A stretch of DNA of 64,000 nucleotides from Streptomyces cyaneogriseus subsp. noncyanogenus (GCF_000931445.1 NZ_CP010849.1:4960001-5024000); one strand, 5' to 3'; positions 1-8,167 are shown, counted from the first letter of the stretch. Notes: generated from the sequence alone by a model not told the origin. Program-made: numbers and translations.

Positions 1-2
1 GC

Positions 3-37
3 GGCGCCGGCCCGGCCCCGCCGGACGGACCGGCGCC
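3..37. terminator. GC-rich hairpin at left edge
   Basis: Perfect 8-bp arms GGCGCCGG (3-10) and CCGGCGCC (30-37) with a 19-nt loop, lying about 60 bp beyond the stop of the minus-strand LysR gene. It could terminate that gene, but there is no T-run and the surrounding sequence is so GC-rich that chance hairpins are common. Confidence 0.3.
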
Positions 38-99
38 GGGCCGTGGAACTCCGCCCCCACACCGGGTGTTTCGCCGGTGCGGAGCCTCGGTGAGGGAGG

Positions 100-1071
100 T
101 CATGGCTCGACGGTAGCGATTCGGAGGGAGGCGGTCCATGAGTCGGCGGACCCCGCCCGCGCCCCGGCCGCCACCACGTCCCGGGCCGCCCGTGCGTAGT
201 CCCTCACCAGCGCCCGCTCCCCGTCCTCGCGCCGCCACGCCAGCACGTACCGGCTGGGCGACAGCCCCCGCACCGGCCGGGTGACGACACCGCCCAGGGT
301 GATCAGCGGCGCGTTCCCCGCCGCGACCAGGCAGACGCCCAGCCCCGCGACCAGGGCCTCGTACGTCTCCTCCGTGCCCGAGATCTCCGCGCCGACCCGG
401 GGCGCACGCCCGGCGCGTTCGGCGGTCGCGAGCCAGAAGTCGCGCAGCACGCCCGCACTCGGCGGCAGGGCGAGGAACGGCTCGTCCGCCAGATCGGCGA
501 AGTCGAGCTCGGCACGGGCCGCGAGGGGGTGGGCGGCGGGCAGGGCGGCCAGACGGGGTTCCTCCGCCACCACCGTCCAGGCGTAGCGGTGGGCCTCGGG
601 CAGCGGCAGCCAGACGAAGGCGAGGTCCGCCCCGCCGTCGGCCAGGCCCGCTGTCGGGTCGTCCCAGCCCACCTGACGCAGCCGGACGGCGACATGAGGA
701 TGTGCGGTCGTGAAGCGGGAGCGGATCGCCGGGAGCAGGCCGCCACGGCCGGGGCTGGTGCTCATGCCGACCACCAGGGTGCCGCGCCGCGCCGCCCGGA
801 CCGCCGCCACCGCCGCCGCCCCCTCCGTCCAGGCGTCCACCACCCGGCGGGCGTGCGGCAGCAGGGCGCTGCCCGCCTCGGTCAGGCGGACGCCCCGCCG
901 GTCGCGCCGGAACAGCTCGGTGCCCAACTGCCGCTCCAGGGCCCGGATCTGCTTGCTCAGCGCGGGCTGGGAGACGTACAGCCGCTCGGCCGCGCGCGTG
1001 AAGTGCAACTCCTCGGCGACGGCCAGGAAGTAGCGCAGGTCCCGCACATGCACGTCACTCGTCATAACCAT
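100..1071 (-). CDS. LysR family transcriptional regulator
   Basis: DNA-binding one-component regulator of the LysR (LTTR) family. The protein has about 321-323 residues, the usual length. An N-terminal winged helix-turn-helix (about residues 8-66: LRYFLAVAEELHFTRAAERL, then SQPALSKQIRALE and LFRRDRRGVRLTEAG) is followed by a periplasmic-binding-protein-like effector domain (about 95-300). Two starts are possible: ATG at 1071 or, more likely, ATG at 1065; neither has a clear Shine-Dalgarno sequence. The gene is divergent from a short-chain dehydrogenase, and a perfect dyad of LTTR type overlaps its own start region, so autoregulation and control of the dehydrogenase are likely. The effector is unknown. 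Family call is certain; function beyond that is inference. Confidence 0.93.
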   Translation of the reverse strand: MVMTSDVHVRDLRYFLAVAEELHFTRAAERLYVSQPALSKQIRALERQLGTELFRRDRRGVRLTEAGSALLPHARRVVDAWTEGAAAVAAVRAARRGTLVVGMSTSPGRGGLLPAIRSRFTTAHPHVAVRLRQVGWDDPTAGLADGGADLAFVWLPLPEAHRYAWTVVAEEPRLAALPAAHPLAARAELDFADLADEPFLALPPSAGVLRDFWLATAERAGRAPRVGAEISGTEETYEALVAGLGVCLVAAGNAPLITLGGVVTRPVRGLSPSRYVLAWRREDGERALVRDYARAARDVVAAGARAGSADSWTASLRIATVEP

Positions 1072-1078
1072 CGGTTAT
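1064..1078. promoter_or_regulatory. candidate LysR-type operator
   Basis: Perfect interrupted dyad ATAACC-ATC-GGTTAT (6-3-6). It satisfies the T-N11-A rule of LysR boxes (T1065, A1077) and sits at the start codons of the LysR gene, between it and the divergent dehydrogenase. The dyad is seen directly; binding is inferred. Confidence 0.6.
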
Positions 1079-1175
1079 CACACGGGATCTTGGACGTACA
1101 GACACCGCGGACAGCAGCATGGCCGGTGACGCGGCGGACCGACCACCGTGCGGACGAGGGGACATGGGGACCGGC

Positions 1176-2006
1176 ATGAACAAGGTGTGGCTGGTGACCG
1201 GGGCGAGCAGCGGGTTCGGGCGGGCGATCGCCGAGGCGGCCCTGGCCGACGGGGACGTGGTGGTGGGCGCGGTGCGGCGGCCCGAGGTGCTGGACGACCT
1301 GGTGGCCGCCCACCCCGACCAGATGGAGGCGCTGCGCCTGGACGTGGCCGACACGGCCGCCGCCGAGGCCGCGGTGGGCGACGTGGTGGCCCGCCACGGG
1401 CGGATCGACGTCCTGGTGAACAACGCGGGGCGCACCCATGTGGGCGCGTTCGAGGAGACCACGGAGGAGGAGCTGCGCGCCCTGTTCGACGTGCACGTCT
1501 TCGGTCCCGCCGCGCTGGTGCGCGCCGCGCTGCCGCACCTGCGCGCGCGGCGTTCGGGCGCGATCGTGCAGATGAGCAGCATGGGCGGGCAGATGTCCTT
1601 CGCGGGCTTCTCGGCGTACAGCGGGACGAAGTTCGCGCTGGAGGGCATGTCCGAGGGGCTCGCGGACGAGGTCCGGGAGTTCGGGATCAAGGTGCTGATC
1701 GTCGAGCCGGGCGCCTTCCGCACCGGTCTGTTCGGGTCCGGCCGGGCCGGGCTCAGCGCGGACAGCGGCGTCTACCCCAAGGTGCGCGAGACCCGGGACC
1801 TCGTGACCGGCGGCGACGGCGGCCAGCCGGGCGACCCCGCCAAGGCCGCCGCCCTCATCCTGGCCGCCCTGGAGGACGAGAACACCCCGCTGCGCCTGCC
1901 GCTGGGCGACGACGGTGTCGGCGCGGTCCTCGGCCACCTCGACCAGGTCAGGCAGGACATCGCCCCCTGGGAGAAGCGGGCGCGCGCCACCGGCTTCGAC
2001 GACTGA
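1176..2006 (+). CDS. SDR family NAD(P)-dependent oxidoreductase
   Basis: Classical short-chain dehydrogenase/reductase of 276 residues. The dinucleotide-binding motif TGASSGFGRAIA is at about residues 8-19, the NNAG motif (VLVNNAGRTHVG) near 84, the catalytic Ser lies in QMSSMGG, and the YxxxK pair is in AYSGTKFALEG. The motif after the active site, EPGAFRTGLFG, is also typical. The start at 1176 has GGGGA five bases upstream; an earlier ATG at 1164 is possible but its SD would be only two bases away. Divergent from the LysR gene and probably its target. The substrate cannot be told from sequence; relatives act on ketones, sugars or polyketide-like molecules. Confidence 0.93.
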   Translation: MNKVWLVTGASSGFGRAIAEAALADGDVVVGAVRRPEVLDDLVAAHPDQMEALRLDVADTAAAEAAVGDVVARHGRIDVLVNNAGRTHVGAFEETTEEELRALFDVHVFGPAALVRAALPHLRARRSGAIVQMSSMGGQMSFAGFSAYSGTKFALEGMSEGLADEVREFGIKVLIVEPGAFRTGLFGSGRAGLSADSGVYPKVRETRDLVTGGDGGQPGDPAKAAALILAALEDENTPLRLPLGDDGVGAVLGHLDQVRQDIAPWEKRARATGFDD

Positions 2007-2249
2007 TCCGTCCGCCGGGCCGCCCCGGGCCACCGGGCCCGCACGTCTGTGCGGGCCCGTGCACATGCGTCGGTGAAAGCCCGGCGGAACTCTTGTGCAA
2101 TTCCTCTGTAGGCCCCAATCTTTCGGCTGACGCACAACGCACGAACGCCGCCCGGAATTGTCATGACCACGCCTTGCGGCGGTTCCGGGGCGGCTCGATG
2201 GGCGTGCACCAACCCCACCACGCACCACCGACTGAGGAGGACCCCTCAC

Positions 2250-3818
2250 ATGACCGTGATGCGTCACACCCGCCGAAGACTGGCCGCGATCGGCGCCGCG
2301 ACCACCGCCGCGCTCGCCGCGAGCCTCGTCGCCGCCCTCCCCGCGGGCGCCGCCCCGGCCGCCGCGGAAGGCCGGATCCAGTACGAGGACGCCGCGAACG
2401 CCGTCGCCGGCAGCTACATCGTCACCCTCAGGACCGAGAAGGCCGGTTCCGCCGAGGGCCGGGCGGTGCCGAAGAAGTACGGCGCGGACATCGAGCGCAC
2501 GTACACCAAGGCCCTCAACGGCTACGCGATCGAGGCGTCCGAGGCCGAGGCGAAGCGTCTGGCCGCCGACCCGGCCGTCGCCTCCGTCGTCCAGGACCGC
2601 ACCTTCACCATCACCGGCACCCAGCCGAGCCCGCCCTCCTGGGGCCTGGACCGGATCGATCAGCGGAACCTGCCGCTGAACAGCTCGTACACCTACCCGG
2701 ACTCGGCCGGGCAGGGCGTGACGGCCTACGTCATCGACACCGGCGTCCGCATCACCCACGCCGACTTCGGCGGCCGGGCCTCCTACGGCTACGACGCCGT
2801 CGACAACGACAACACCGCCCAGGACGGCAACGGCCACGGCACCCACGTCGCCGGCACGGTCGCGGGCACCGCCTACGGCGTCGCCAAGAAGGCCAGGGTC
2901 GTCGGCGTCCGGGTGCTGAACAACTCCGGCTCCGGCACCACCGCCCAGGTCGTCGCCGGCATCGACTGGGTGGCCCGCAACGCGGTCAAGCCGGCCGTCG
3001 CCAACATGTCCCTGGGCGGCGGCGCCGACACCGCGCTCGACACCGCCGTCCGCAACGCCGTCGCCTCCGGCGTCACCTTCGCCGTCGCGGCCGGCAACGA
3101 GTCCACCAACGCCTCCACCCGGTCGCCCGCCCGCGTCACCGAGGCGATCACCGTCGGCGCCACCACGTCGGGCGACGCGCGCGCGAGCTACTCCAACTAC
3201 GGCACCGTCCTGGACCTGTTCGCCCCGGGCTCCTCCATCACCTCCGCGTGGCACACCGGCGACTCGGCCACCAACACCATCTCCGGCACGTCCATGGCGA
3301 GCCCGCACGTCGCCGGGGCCGCCGCCCTCCACCTGGCCGACAACCCCACGGCCACCCCCGCCCAGGTCTCCTCCGCGCTGACCTCCGCCGCCACCACCGG
3401 CGTCGTCACCAACCCGGGCACCGGCTCACCCAACCGGCTGCTGTACGCCGGCGGCGGTACGACCACCCCGCCCGGCCCGCGCTTCGAGAACACCGGCGAC
3501 TACGCGATCGGCGACAACACCACCGTCGAGTCCCCGGTGACCGTCTCCGGCGTCGCGGGCAACGCGCCCTCGGCACTGGCCGTCGAGGTGCACATCGCGC
3601 ACACCTACATCGGCGACCTCCAGGTGCAGCTGATCGCCCCCGACGGCACGGCGTACACGCTGAAGTCGTACGGCACCGGCGGCAGCGCGGACAACATCGA
3701 CACCACGTACACCGTGGACGCGTCCGCCGAGGTCGCGAGCGGCACCTGGAAGCTCAGGGTCGGTGACAACGCGGCCCAGGACACCGGCCGCATCGACGCC
3801 TGGGCGCTTCAGTTCTGA
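2250..3818 (+). CDS. secreted subtilisin-like serine protease (S8) with P-domain
   Basis: Extracellular serine endopeptidase, 522 residues. N-terminal signal peptide (about 1-36, basic MRHTRRR followed by an Ala-rich core), an inhibitor I9 propeptide (about 45-125), then the S8 catalytic domain with Asp163 (VIDTGV), His196 (GHGTHVAG), oxyanion Asn283 (AAGNES) and Ser348 (GTSMASPHVAG). The C-terminal 110 residues (RFENTGDYAIGD to the end) form a proprotein-convertase P-domain ending in DAWALQF. Start ATG 2250 is preceded by GGAGG at 2236-2240; in-frame codons upstream (from 2163) have no SD and would bury the signal peptide. Single-gene unit with a strong terminator behind it. Likely an extracellular nutrient protease that removes its own propeptide. 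Confidence 0.95.
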   Translation: MTVMRHTRRRLAAIGAATTAALAASLVAALPAGAAPAAAEGRIQYEDAANAVAGSYIVTLRTEKAGSAEGRAVPKKYGADIERTYTKALNGYAIEASEAEAKRLAADPAVASVVQDRTFTITGTQPSPPSWGLDRIDQRNLPLNSSYTYPDSAGQGVTAYVIDTGVRITHADFGGRASYGYDAVDNDNTAQDGNGHGTHVAGTVAGTAYGVAKKARVVGVRVLNNSGSGTTAQVVAGIDWVARNAVKPAVANMSLGGGADTALDTAVRNAVASGVTFAVAAGNESTNASTRSPARVTEAITVGATTSGDARASYSNYGTVLDLFAPGSSITSAWHTGDSATNTISGTSMASPHVAGAAALHLADNPTATPAQVSSALTSAATTGVVTNPGTGSPNRLLYAGGGTTTPPGPRFENTGDYAIGDNTTVESPVTVSGVAGNAPSALAVEVHIAHTYIGDLQVQLIAPDGTAYTLKSYGTGGSADNIDTTYTVDASAEVASGTWKLRVGDNAAQDTGRIDAWALQF

Positions 3819-3837
3819 CGCCCGGCCGACCGCTCTC

Positions 3838-3887
3838 CTCGTCCCCGCGGCACTCCGGCGACCGGCCCGGAGCGCCGCGGGGACGAG
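3838..3887 (+). terminator. intrinsic terminator after S8 protease
   Basis: Perfect 14-bp arms CTCGTCCCCGCGGC (3838-3851) and its complement (3874-3887); the 22-nt loop holds a further CTCCGG/CCGGAG stem. It lies 19 bp after the protease stop codon. Confidence 0.7.
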
Positions 3888-4139
3888 TCGTGTCCGGCGC
3901 GGGAACCGGGCGCCCCGCGCGGGCGCGTGCCCGCGGGCGGCGGGGACGGGGGAGGAAGCGCGAACGGGAGAACGGCCGGCGGTGACCAGGGGGGACGTCT
4001 GCCGTCCGCGCCGGTCCCGCGCTTACCATGCCTCAGTCGTACGGCCGTACGGCAGTCCGCCGCGTCGCCGTCTCGTCGCCGTCGTCCGTCGTCGCCTCCC
4101 GACGCCCGCACCGCCGCCTGAAGCAGGAGCACGGTACCC
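3888..4139. other. intergenic region with short palindrome
   Basis: About 250 bases between the protease terminator and the next gene. The only clear structure is a CGTACGGCCGTACG palindrome near 4035-4048. No credible small ORF with an SD was seen, and the promoter of the downstream gene must lie here, but I cannot pick convincing -35/-10 boxes. Confidence 0.5.
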
Positions 4140-5333
4140 GTGTCCATACCTCCGCCCCCCGGGCCCCCTCAGCCCCACGGCCCCTACGGGCCCTGTGCGC
4201 AGGGGCCGTACCCCGCACAGCCGCAGCCGGTCTGGGGCCCCGGACCCGGCCCGTACGGCGCTCCGGCGGCCGTCAACGGCGTCGCGATCGCCGCGTTCGT
4301 CCTCGGCCTGCTCTGCTTCCTGCCCGCTGTCGGGCTGGTCCTCGGGCTGGTGGCGCTGCGTCAGATCAAGCGGCGGGGCCAGCGCGGCAAGGGCTTCGCC
4401 GTGGCCGGGGCCGCGCTGTCCGCGGCCGGACTGGCGCTGTGGACGGTGTCGCTCGCCACCGGGGCCGTGACCGCGTTCTGGGACGGCGTCCGGGACGCCG
4501 CGCGGGGCGGGGGCACCGCCTACTCGCTGGCCGAGGGGGAGTGCTTCGACGCCCCCGGCGGCTCCCTAGAGGGCTTCGCCTACGACGTGGACGAGGTGTC
4601 CTGCGCGGCCCCCCACCACGGCGAGGTGTTCGCCGCCTTCGACCTGCCGGCCGGTTCCTACCCCGGCGAGGACACGGTCGCCCGGGCCGCCGAGGACCGG
4701 TGTTACACGCTGCGGGACGGCTACGCGATGGACGCCTGGGCCGTGCCCGGGGACGTCGACGTCTACTACTTCGCGCCGACCCGGCAGAGCTGGCGCACCG
4801 GCGACCGGGAAGTCGCCTGCCTCTTCGGCAGCACGCGGACGGGGGGCGTCCTCACGGGGTCCCTGCGCACCGACGAGACGACCCTGGACGGCCACCAGCT
4901 CGCGTACTTGCGGGCCGAGCAGGTCCTCGACCGGGCGCTGGACCTCGAACCCGACACCGAGTACGTCGAGGACGACCTGCCCGGGCACCGGGAGTGGGCC
5001 GGGCGGATGGCCGAGGCCCTGGCGGAGCGGTCGGAGAGGCTGCGCGGGCACGCCTGGCCCGCCGCCGCGCGGCAGCCGGTCGCCGGGCTGGCCGGGGAAC
5101 TGGAGACCGCCCGCGAGGAGTGGGAGCGGGCGGCCGGGGCTTCCGACGCCGACACCTTCTACGAGCACTACGAGAAGGGGTACGACCTCATCGACCCCGA
5201 GCGCGCGGTCGGCGCCCGCGAGGCCCTCGGCCTGGCCACCACCCCGCCGTCGTACGAGGAGGACGGCGGCTCGGAAGGCGGCGGCTCGGGGGGCGGTGGA
5301 GCCGCGGAGGAGGCCGGCGGCATGGAGGTGTGA
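4140..5333 (+). CDS. DUF4190 / septum-formation domain membrane protein
   Basis: Membrane protein of 397 residues. A Pro/Gly/Tyr-rich cytoplasmic N-terminus (1-42) is followed by two transmembrane segments (about 46-72 and 85-108) in the DUF4190 arrangement, with the typical RQIKRRGQRGKGFAVAG loop between them. The rest is an extracytoplasmic domain containing the cysteines GECFD, VSCAAPHHGEVFA, DRCY and EVACLF, which matches the septum-formation domain found in actinobacterial surface proteins; the paired Cys suggest disulfides. Starts with GTG 4140 behind GCAGGAGC. The last 35 residues are Gly/Glu/Ser-rich. The name septum formation is a domain label and does not prove a role in division. 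Confidence 0.8.
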   Translation: MSIPPPPGPPQPHGPYGPCAQGPYPAQPQPVWGPGPGPYGAPAAVNGVAIAAFVLGLLCFLPAVGLVLGLVALRQIKRRGQRGKGFAVAGAALSAAGLALWTVSLATGAVTAFWDGVRDAARGGGTAYSLAEGECFDAPGGSLEGFAYDVDEVSCAAPHHGEVFAAFDLPAGSYPGEDTVARAAEDRCYTLRDGYAMDAWAVPGDVDVYYFAPTRQSWRTGDREVACLFGSTRTGGVLTGSLRTDETTLDGHQLAYLRAEQVLDRALDLEPDTEYVEDDLPGHREWAGRMAEALAERSERLRGHAWPAAARQPVAGLAGELETAREEWERAAGASDADTFYEHYEKGYDLIDPERAVGAREALGLATTPPSYEEDGGSEGGGSGGGGAAEEAGGMEV

Positions 5334-5448
5334 GAGCCGTCACAGTGGAAAGAAAACGCCTGCACAAGGCCGTGCCCCCATACGGGTCATCACTTCGAGT
5401 GATTCTCTGGCCCTTGCTTGCCTGGCACAACCGCGGTTGCCACGCTGT

Positions 5449-5464
5449 AGCTGTCTGTACAGCT
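5449..5464. promoter_or_regulatory. candidate GntR/HutC-type operator
   Basis: Perfect dyad AGCTGT-CTGT-ACAGCT (6-4-6), with the TGT-N4-ACA core expected for GntR/HutC-subfamily sites, 15 bp upstream of the GTG start of the GntR gene. Probably an autoregulatory operator; binding is inference. Confidence 0.5.
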
Positions 5465-5478
5465 GATGGGAGCGGCCA

Positions 5479-6231
5479 GTGACATTCGGTGAGCAGCCGG
5501 CGTACCTGCGTGTCGCGGGTGATCTCCGCAAGAAGATCGTCGACGGCCTCCTCCCGCCGCACACCCGGCTCCCCTCCCAGGCCCGGATCCGCGAGGAGTA
5601 CGGCGTCTCCGACACCGTCGCCCTGGAGGCGCGCAAGGTGCTCATGGCGGAGGGCCTGGTCGAGGGCCGCTCCGGCTCGGGGACCTATGTGCGCGAGCGG
5701 CCCGTGCCCCGCCGCATCGCCCGCTCCGGATACCGGCCGGCGGACGGCTCCACGCCCTTCCGCCAGGAGCAGGCCGACGCCGGGGTGCGGGGCACCTGGG
5801 AGTCGCGCAGCGAGCAGGCCGAGGCGTGCGCCGCCGTCGCCGAGCGGCTGGCCATCGAGCCGGGCGACCCGGTGATGCGCACCAGGTACGTCTTCCGCGA
5901 GGGCGGCGAGGCGATGATGCTCTCCACCTCCTGGGAGCCGCTGGCCCTGACCGGGCGCACGCCCGTGATGCTGCCCGAGGAGGGGCCGCTCGGCGGCATG
6001 GGCGTGGTCGAGCGCATGGCCGCCATCGACGTCGTCGTGGACAACGTCACCGAGGAGGTCGGCGCCCGCCCCGGCCTCGCCGAGGAGCTGCTCGCCCTGG
6101 GCGGCGTCCCCGGCCATGTCGTGCTGGTCGTCCAGCGCACCTTCTACGCCTCGGGCCGCCCGGTGGAGACGGCCGACGTGGTGATCCCCGCGGACCGGTA
6201 CCGGGTGGCGTACCACCTGCCGGTGAAGTAG
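5479..6231 (+). CDS. GntR family regulator with UTRA ligand domain
   Basis: HutC-subfamily transcriptional regulator, 250 residues. Winged helix-turn-helix at about residues 7-72 (YLRVAGDLRKKIVDGLLPP, LPSQARIREEYGVSDTVALEA, GLVEGRSGSGTYV), then a UTRA effector-binding domain (about 95-245) ending in VVIPADRYRVAYHLP. Starts with GTG 5479 behind GGGAGCGG. A dyad lies directly upstream, suggesting autorepression. It is followed by its own terminator, so it appears monocistronic. The ligand is unknown; UTRA proteins bind sugars, amino acids or related small molecules. Confidence 0.92.
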   Translation: MTFGEQPAYLRVAGDLRKKIVDGLLPPHTRLPSQARIREEYGVSDTVALEARKVLMAEGLVEGRSGSGTYVRERPVPRRIARSGYRPADGSTPFRQEQADAGVRGTWESRSEQAEACAAVAERLAIEPGDPVMRTRYVFREGGEAMMLSTSWEPLALTGRTPVMLPEEGPLGGMGVVERMAAIDVVVDNVTEEVGARPGLAEELLALGGVPGHVVLVVQRTFYASGRPVETADVVIPADRYRVAYHLPVK

Positions 6232-6269
6232 GGCGGGCCGCCTCTCCCCGGGGTCCGCCCGGCCCGCCC
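6231..6269 (+). terminator. terminator after GntR gene
   Basis: Perfect 10-bp arms GGGCGGGCCG (6231-6240) and CGGCCCGCCC (6260-6269), 19-nt loop, starting at the last base of the stop codon. Confidence 0.6.
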
Positions 6270-6544
6270 CTCGCGGTGGTCCCCGTCCCGCCCGCCACCG
6301 GCGCGCATCCCTCGCGCGCCCCTCGCGCCCCTCCCCCTGATCGCCGGTGGTTCCGGCGGGAGCCGATCACCGGCCGGGCGGTGGAATCCGGTCGTTCTCG
6401 CAGGTCGCCCCGAGATGCCCCGCATGGCGCTGACCGGAGGTATCGGAGCCGGGGGCGGCGCGTTCGTCGTCGTGCGCCCCCTCGGTTCTGGCCGGTTGCG
6501 TACCTCTTTGTGAAAAGCCGTATCCGGTGCGTGAAGGTTAGGCG
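6270..6544. other. intergenic region
   Basis: GC-rich non-coding stretch. It holds a spaced 9-bp inverted repeat (CCACCGGCG at 6295-6303, CGCCGGTGG at 6342-6350) and becomes less GC-rich after 6490 (TACCTCTTTGTGAAAAG), as expected for the upstream part of the promoter described next. I see no gene in it. Confidence 0.5.
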
Positions 6545-6550
6545 TAGGCT
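6545..6550 (+). promoter_or_regulatory. -10 box TAGGCT of SPOR-like unit
   Basis: TAGGCT is followed by exactly 7 nt and then ATG 6558, the arrangement of leaderless transcripts in Streptomyces. No good TTGAC-like -35 is visible at 17-18 bp. Confidence 0.45.
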
Positions 6551-6557
6551 CGGGCAT

Positions 6558-6629
6558 ATGCGGATCGGGGTTTCGTTGGAGGGCGGGGTCCGGCACGGGC
6601 CGCGGACGAGAAGGGGAGGGGCACGATGA
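6558..6629 (+). CDS. candidate leaderless small ORF (23 aa) coupled to SPOR gene
   Basis: A 24-codon frame from ATG 6558 to TGA 6627-6629, starting MRIGVSLEGG and rich in Arg/Gly at its end. Its start lies 7 nt after a TAGGCT box, and its stop overlaps the next start (ATGA at 6626-6629), so translation could be coupled. I recognise no family; it may be a leader peptide or simply an untranslated leader. Evidence is purely positional. Confidence 0.35.
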   Translation: MRIGVSLEGGVRHGPRTRRGGAR

Positions 6630-6814
6630 ACGACAGCACGGTCGCTCTGCCCTGGCTTGTCATCCGGCAGGACGACAACGGCAGCCGCTACCGCGTGGGC
6701 AGGTACGCGACCCGGGCCGAGGCCCAGAAGATCGCGGACAGCCTGGACGGCCGCGGCCAGCAGCTCTACTGGGTCGAGAGGATCGGCCAGAACGGAACGG
6801 CCGCGCGCGACTGA
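6626..6814 (+). CDS. small SPOR-like protein
   Basis: Soluble 62-residue protein. WLVIRQDDNGSRYRVGRYATRAEAQKIADSL has the beta-strand, then RYATRAEAQ-helix pattern of SPOR-type (sporulation-related repeat) domains, in which a short protein reads as one half of the fold; LYWVERIG gives a final strand. ATG 6626 follows AAGGGGAGGGG. No signal peptide. A cytoplasmic role is likely but the function is unknown; SPOR domains bind denuded glycan strands in Gram-negative bacteria, which cannot simply be transferred to this protein. Confidence 0.75.
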   Translation: MNDSTVALPWLVIRQDDNGSRYRVGRYATRAEAQKIADSLDGRGQQLYWVERIGQNGTAARD

Positions 6815-6911
6815 CGACGCGCGAGCCCCCTCGGCGGAGCGGCCGCGGCGCACGGCGCACGCGGGTGAGCGAGGGGCCCCGGCCCCGGCGGGTGTCCGCA
6901 CGGCCCTCGCG

Positions 6912-6917
6912 TAGGCT
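6912..6917 (+). promoter_or_regulatory. -10 box TAGGCT before Nudix gene (leaderless)
   Basis: TAGGCT, 7-nt spacer, then ATG 6925; no SD is present, which fits a leaderless mRNA. Confidence 0.45.
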
Positions 6918-6924
6918 CCGGCGC

Positions 6925-7341
6925 ATGACGGTACGGATCGTGGTCGGCGCCGCCCTGTTCGACGGCGGGCGCCTGCTCGCCGCGCGCCGCAGTGCGCCGG
7001 CGGAGCTGGCCGGACGCTGGGAGCTGCCCGGCGGCAAGGTCGAGACGGGCGAGACGCCGGAGGCGGCGCTCGTGCGCGAACTGCGCGAGGAACTGGGCGT
7101 CGAGGCCGAGGCCGGTGAGCGGATCCCGGGGGAGTGGCCGCTGAAGGCCCCCTACGTCCTGCACGTGTGGACGGCCCGCCTGCTGCCCGGCTCCACCGGT
7201 CCCGCCCCGTTGCAGGACCACGACGCGCTGCGCTGGCTCCCGCCCGCCGACGTCTGGGAGGTGCCCTGGCTCGACCAGGACGTGCCGGCCGTGCGGCGGA
7301 CACTGGCGCACCTCGGACTGGAAGCGGCGCCCGGCGGCTGA
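6925..7341 (+). CDS. Nudix (MutT-like) hydrolase
   Basis: Nucleoside-diphosphate-linked-moiety hydrolase, 138 residues. The Nudix box GX5EX7REUXEEXGU is present as GGKVETGETPEAALVRELREELGV (about residues 36-58), with metal-binding glutamates in RELREELG. Overall size and the N-terminal VVGAALFDGGRLLAARR match the MutT/8-oxo-dGTP and CTP-type pyrophosphatases; a sanitation role is likely but the substrate is not determined by sequence. The start at 6925 is chosen because homology begins there and a TAGGCT box lies 7 nt upstream; the longer frame from 6865 has no SD and a non-homologous Arg-rich extension. Confidence 0.93.
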   Translation: MTVRIVVGAALFDGGRLLAARRSAPAELAGRWELPGGKVETGETPEAALVRELREELGVEAEAGERIPGEWPLKAPYVLHVWTARLLPGSTGPAPLQDHDALRWLPPADVWEVPWLDQDVPAVRRTLAHLGLEAAPGG

Positions 7342-7556
7342 GGCACGGCGGGGGAGCACGGCCCGCTCGTCCTCCGGCGTGAGAACCCCCGTCCCTCTCG
7401 CGTACGCCGCCCGTGCCTCCGTACGCCCCCGCCCGCACCCGCCTGCACCAAGCCGTCTCCGGACCCTGCTCGGGCGGTACCAGACCCCCTATATCGGGTA
7501 TGGGCCCATTAAGCCAATGCAGCCGGATATCGGTGGGCTTGCCGGCCGGGGAAGTG

Positions 7557-7976
7557 ATGGGCGTGACCGACATCGGCGACGACTGCGTCGAGTGGTCCTT
7601 TCCCGCGGAACCGGGTGCCGTACGGGCCGCCCGGTCCCTGGTCCGCGGCCAACTGCGCAGGTGGGGCCTGGAGTGCATGGGCGACATCGCCGCCCTGCTG
7701 GTCAGCGAGCTGGTCACCAACGCCCTGCGGCACGCCACCGGCCCCATCGGCCTCCGCCTCGTCGCGCCCTGCGCCGGGGACGGCGTGCTGCGCGTGGAGG
7801 TCTCCGACTCGCTCCCCGAGATGCCCCGCGAACGGGTCGCCCGCCCCGAGGACGAGGGCGGACGCGGCCTGCAACTGGTGGCCTCCTCCAGCCGCCGCTG
7901 GGGTACCCGCCCCAGGGAGGTGGGTAAGACGGTGTGGTTCGAGCTCACCGTGCCGGGGCGGCGCACGGATGCCTGA
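7557..7976 (+). CDS. RsbW-like ATP-binding (anti-sigma type) protein
   Basis: Single HATPase_c_2 domain of 139 residues, the fold of RsbW/SpoIIAB serine kinases. Visible motifs: N-box LLVSELVTNALRHA, and the G-boxes in DEGGRGLQLVASSS and the C-terminal GKTVWFELTVPG. In Streptomyces such orphan proteins are numerous and can phosphorylate anti-sigma antagonists. It closely resembles the C-terminal domain of the large SpoIIE phosphatase starting 250 bp downstream (shared GRGLQLV, GKTVWFEL), so the two may share a partner or be duplicates. ATG 7557 or GTG 7563 could start translation; GGGGAAG is better spaced for the latter. Confidence 0.88.
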   Translation: MGVTDIGDDCVEWSFPAEPGAVRAARSLVRGQLRRWGLECMGDIAALLVSELVTNALRHATGPIGLRLVAPCAGDGVLRVEVSDSLPEMPRERVARPEDEGGRGLQLVASSSRRWGTRPREVGKTVWFELTVPGRRTDA

Positions 7977-8086
7977 CGCCGCCCGCGCGCCCCGCCCCGC
8001 CCGGCGGCCGGTCCCCGCATCGGCACCAAAGCCGAAAAGGCGTGATTCGACGTCGTGTCCGCTGGTTAGAAGACTGGAAGTGTTGT

Positions 8087-8118
8087 CACGGTCCGGTCCA
8101 AAAAGCATCGGGACCGTG
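8087..8118 (+). other. inverted repeat upstream of SpoIIE gene
   Basis: CACGGTCC (8087-8094) and GGACCGTG (8111-8118) around a 16-nt loop containing an A-run. It may terminate the upstream transcript or regulate the promoter just downstream. Confidence 0.4.
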
Positions 8119-8138
8119 CTGTGATCGTGAACACCGTG

Positions 8139-8167
8139 TTGTGCGGCACCGTAGTGCTGGATACTGT
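8139..8167 (+). promoter_or_regulatory. housekeeping-type promoter of SpoIIE phosphatase gene
   Basis: TTGTGC (8139-8144), 17-bp spacer, TACTGT (8162-8167), fitting HrdB-like promoters; the start codon is 58 bp downstream. A perfect AACAC-C-GTGTT dyad (8130-8140) overlaps the -35 box and could be an operator. Confidence 0.55.

Noticed and set aside
1062..3332. Long minus-strand frame across the SDR and protease genes
   Set aside because: Antisense shadow caused by high GC; no homology, Gly/Arg/Asp-rich composition, and both sense genes have intact catalytic motifs.
5437..5464. TTGCCA as -35 box before the GntR gene
   Set aside because: No acceptable -10 at 16-19 bp; the dyad there is a better explanation.
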